Below, in pieces: positions 5,040 to 5,425 of a DNA stretch of 5,425 bases (position 1 is its first letter; each line of letters starts with the position of its first letter). The position numbers and the translations under genes were made by a program. The stretch is taken from assembly GCA_003503995.1 (NCBI GenBank), contig DOCA01000160.1:1-5425 (forward strand), in the 5' to 3' direction. This DNA is from Holosporales bacterium. Its GTDB lineage: Bacteria > Pseudomonadota > Alphaproteobacteria > Caedimonadales > UBA9215. A model generated the notes under the pieces. It searched no databases. It saw nothing but the letters and a program-made list of their open reading frames with translations, and was not told where the DNA came from.

Positions 5040-5425
5040 TCAGAGCCTATCACGGTCCAATACCTTACTAATTTCTTCTAGTAATTCATCAATTTGGCTT
5101 ATATACCCTCTTTTTTTCCCTGGTAGTAAATCACACCCTTCAATCTCTTGTTTGCGAGAATAAAGATATTCTTTTGCTTTATCTATTTGAGAAAGAAGGA
5201 GATAACAATCACTAATTTTATGATCTTCTGAAAACTCTTTAGAACGCGGAAAATACCATCTCTTCATTTCTTTTGAAGAAGACGTTAACAGCGATATAAT
5301 ATCCTCTAAAGAATTTATCTTTTGAAAGAAAGGATCTAAATCATTCTCAATAAAATAGTTAATTTTTTCGATCACGTTATTTTCTTCATGAAGTTTATTT
5401 GTAGTGTCAATTTCAAAAAAATCAT
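5040..5425 (-). CDS. Unrecognised helical protein, N-terminus beyond the window
   Basis: The frame is open from the right edge to a TGA at 5040-5042, giving 127 visible residues. A GTG at 5373-5375 could start a 111-aa protein, but 16 more in-frame codons before it are open up to the edge with no ATG. It reads on without a break, so the true start is probably outside the window. The protein is acidic and mostly alpha-helical, with segments such as NSLEDIISLLTSS, DCYLLLSQIDKAKEYLY and ISQIDELLEEISKVL; the middle part is faintly TPR-like. No signal peptide, membrane segment or catalytic motif is seen. It faces the transposon relics and ends about 150 bp from the nearest terminal repeat. I do not recognise the family. 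Confidence 0.6.
   Translation of the reverse strand, partial: DFFEIDTTNKLHEENNVIEKINYFIENDLDPFFQKINSLEDIISLLTSSSKEMKRWYFPRSKEFSEDHKISDCYLLLSQIDKAKEYLYSRKQEIEGCDLLPGKKRGYISQIDELLEEISKVLDRDRL

Overview
The window is a mobile-DNA region in an AT-rich bacterium. The genes use Shine-Dalgarno-type start sites, and the transposition proteins are of the Tn3 family, so a proteobacterium is likely. Host-associated or intracellular lineages would fit the AT bias, but nothing visible fixes the genus.

The core is an apparently intact Tn3-family transposon at about 372-4589. It is bounded by a 41-bp inverted repeat (38 of 41 bases match) whose tips lack the usual GGGG. Inside, all on the + strand, are a 125-aa small protein with a probable SH3-like barrel (485-862), a full-length 981-aa DDE transposase TnpA with a TTG start (894-3839), a res-like recombination site, and a 187-aa serine resolvase TnpR (3949-4512). 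The gene order tnpA-res-tnpR, all co-directional, is less usual than the res-tnpR-tnpA or divergent arrangements. A 38-codon frame (3836-3952) fills the tnpA-tnpR gap. It overlaps the tnpA stop and the tnpR start by ATGA at each end and lies across the res site. A G7 run just before the tnpA stop is set so that a -1 slip would fuse TnpA to this frame.

The working model is replicative transposition: TnpA acts at the inverted repeats to form a cointegrate, and TnpR resolves it at res. The small protein is probably expressed with tnpA, but its job is unknown.

The flanks are a graveyard of other Tn3-family ends. On the left are a GGGG-tipped terminal repeat of an element running off the window edge (6-39), a diverged half-repeat beside it (41-60), and a second res-like locus built from TGTCC...GGACA dyads (110-212) with no resolvase next to it. 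On the right are an inverted copy of the left repeat (4675-4709), a decayed C-terminus of a second resolvase (4716-4847), and a GGGG-tipped terminal repeat facing left (4844-4887). The order res, resolvase tail, terminal repeat suggests that an older Tn3 element was broken open and that the present transposon lies between its pieces.

The right edge carries the 3' part of an unrecognised helical protein on the - strand (5040-5425), which may be ordinary host or accessory DNA.
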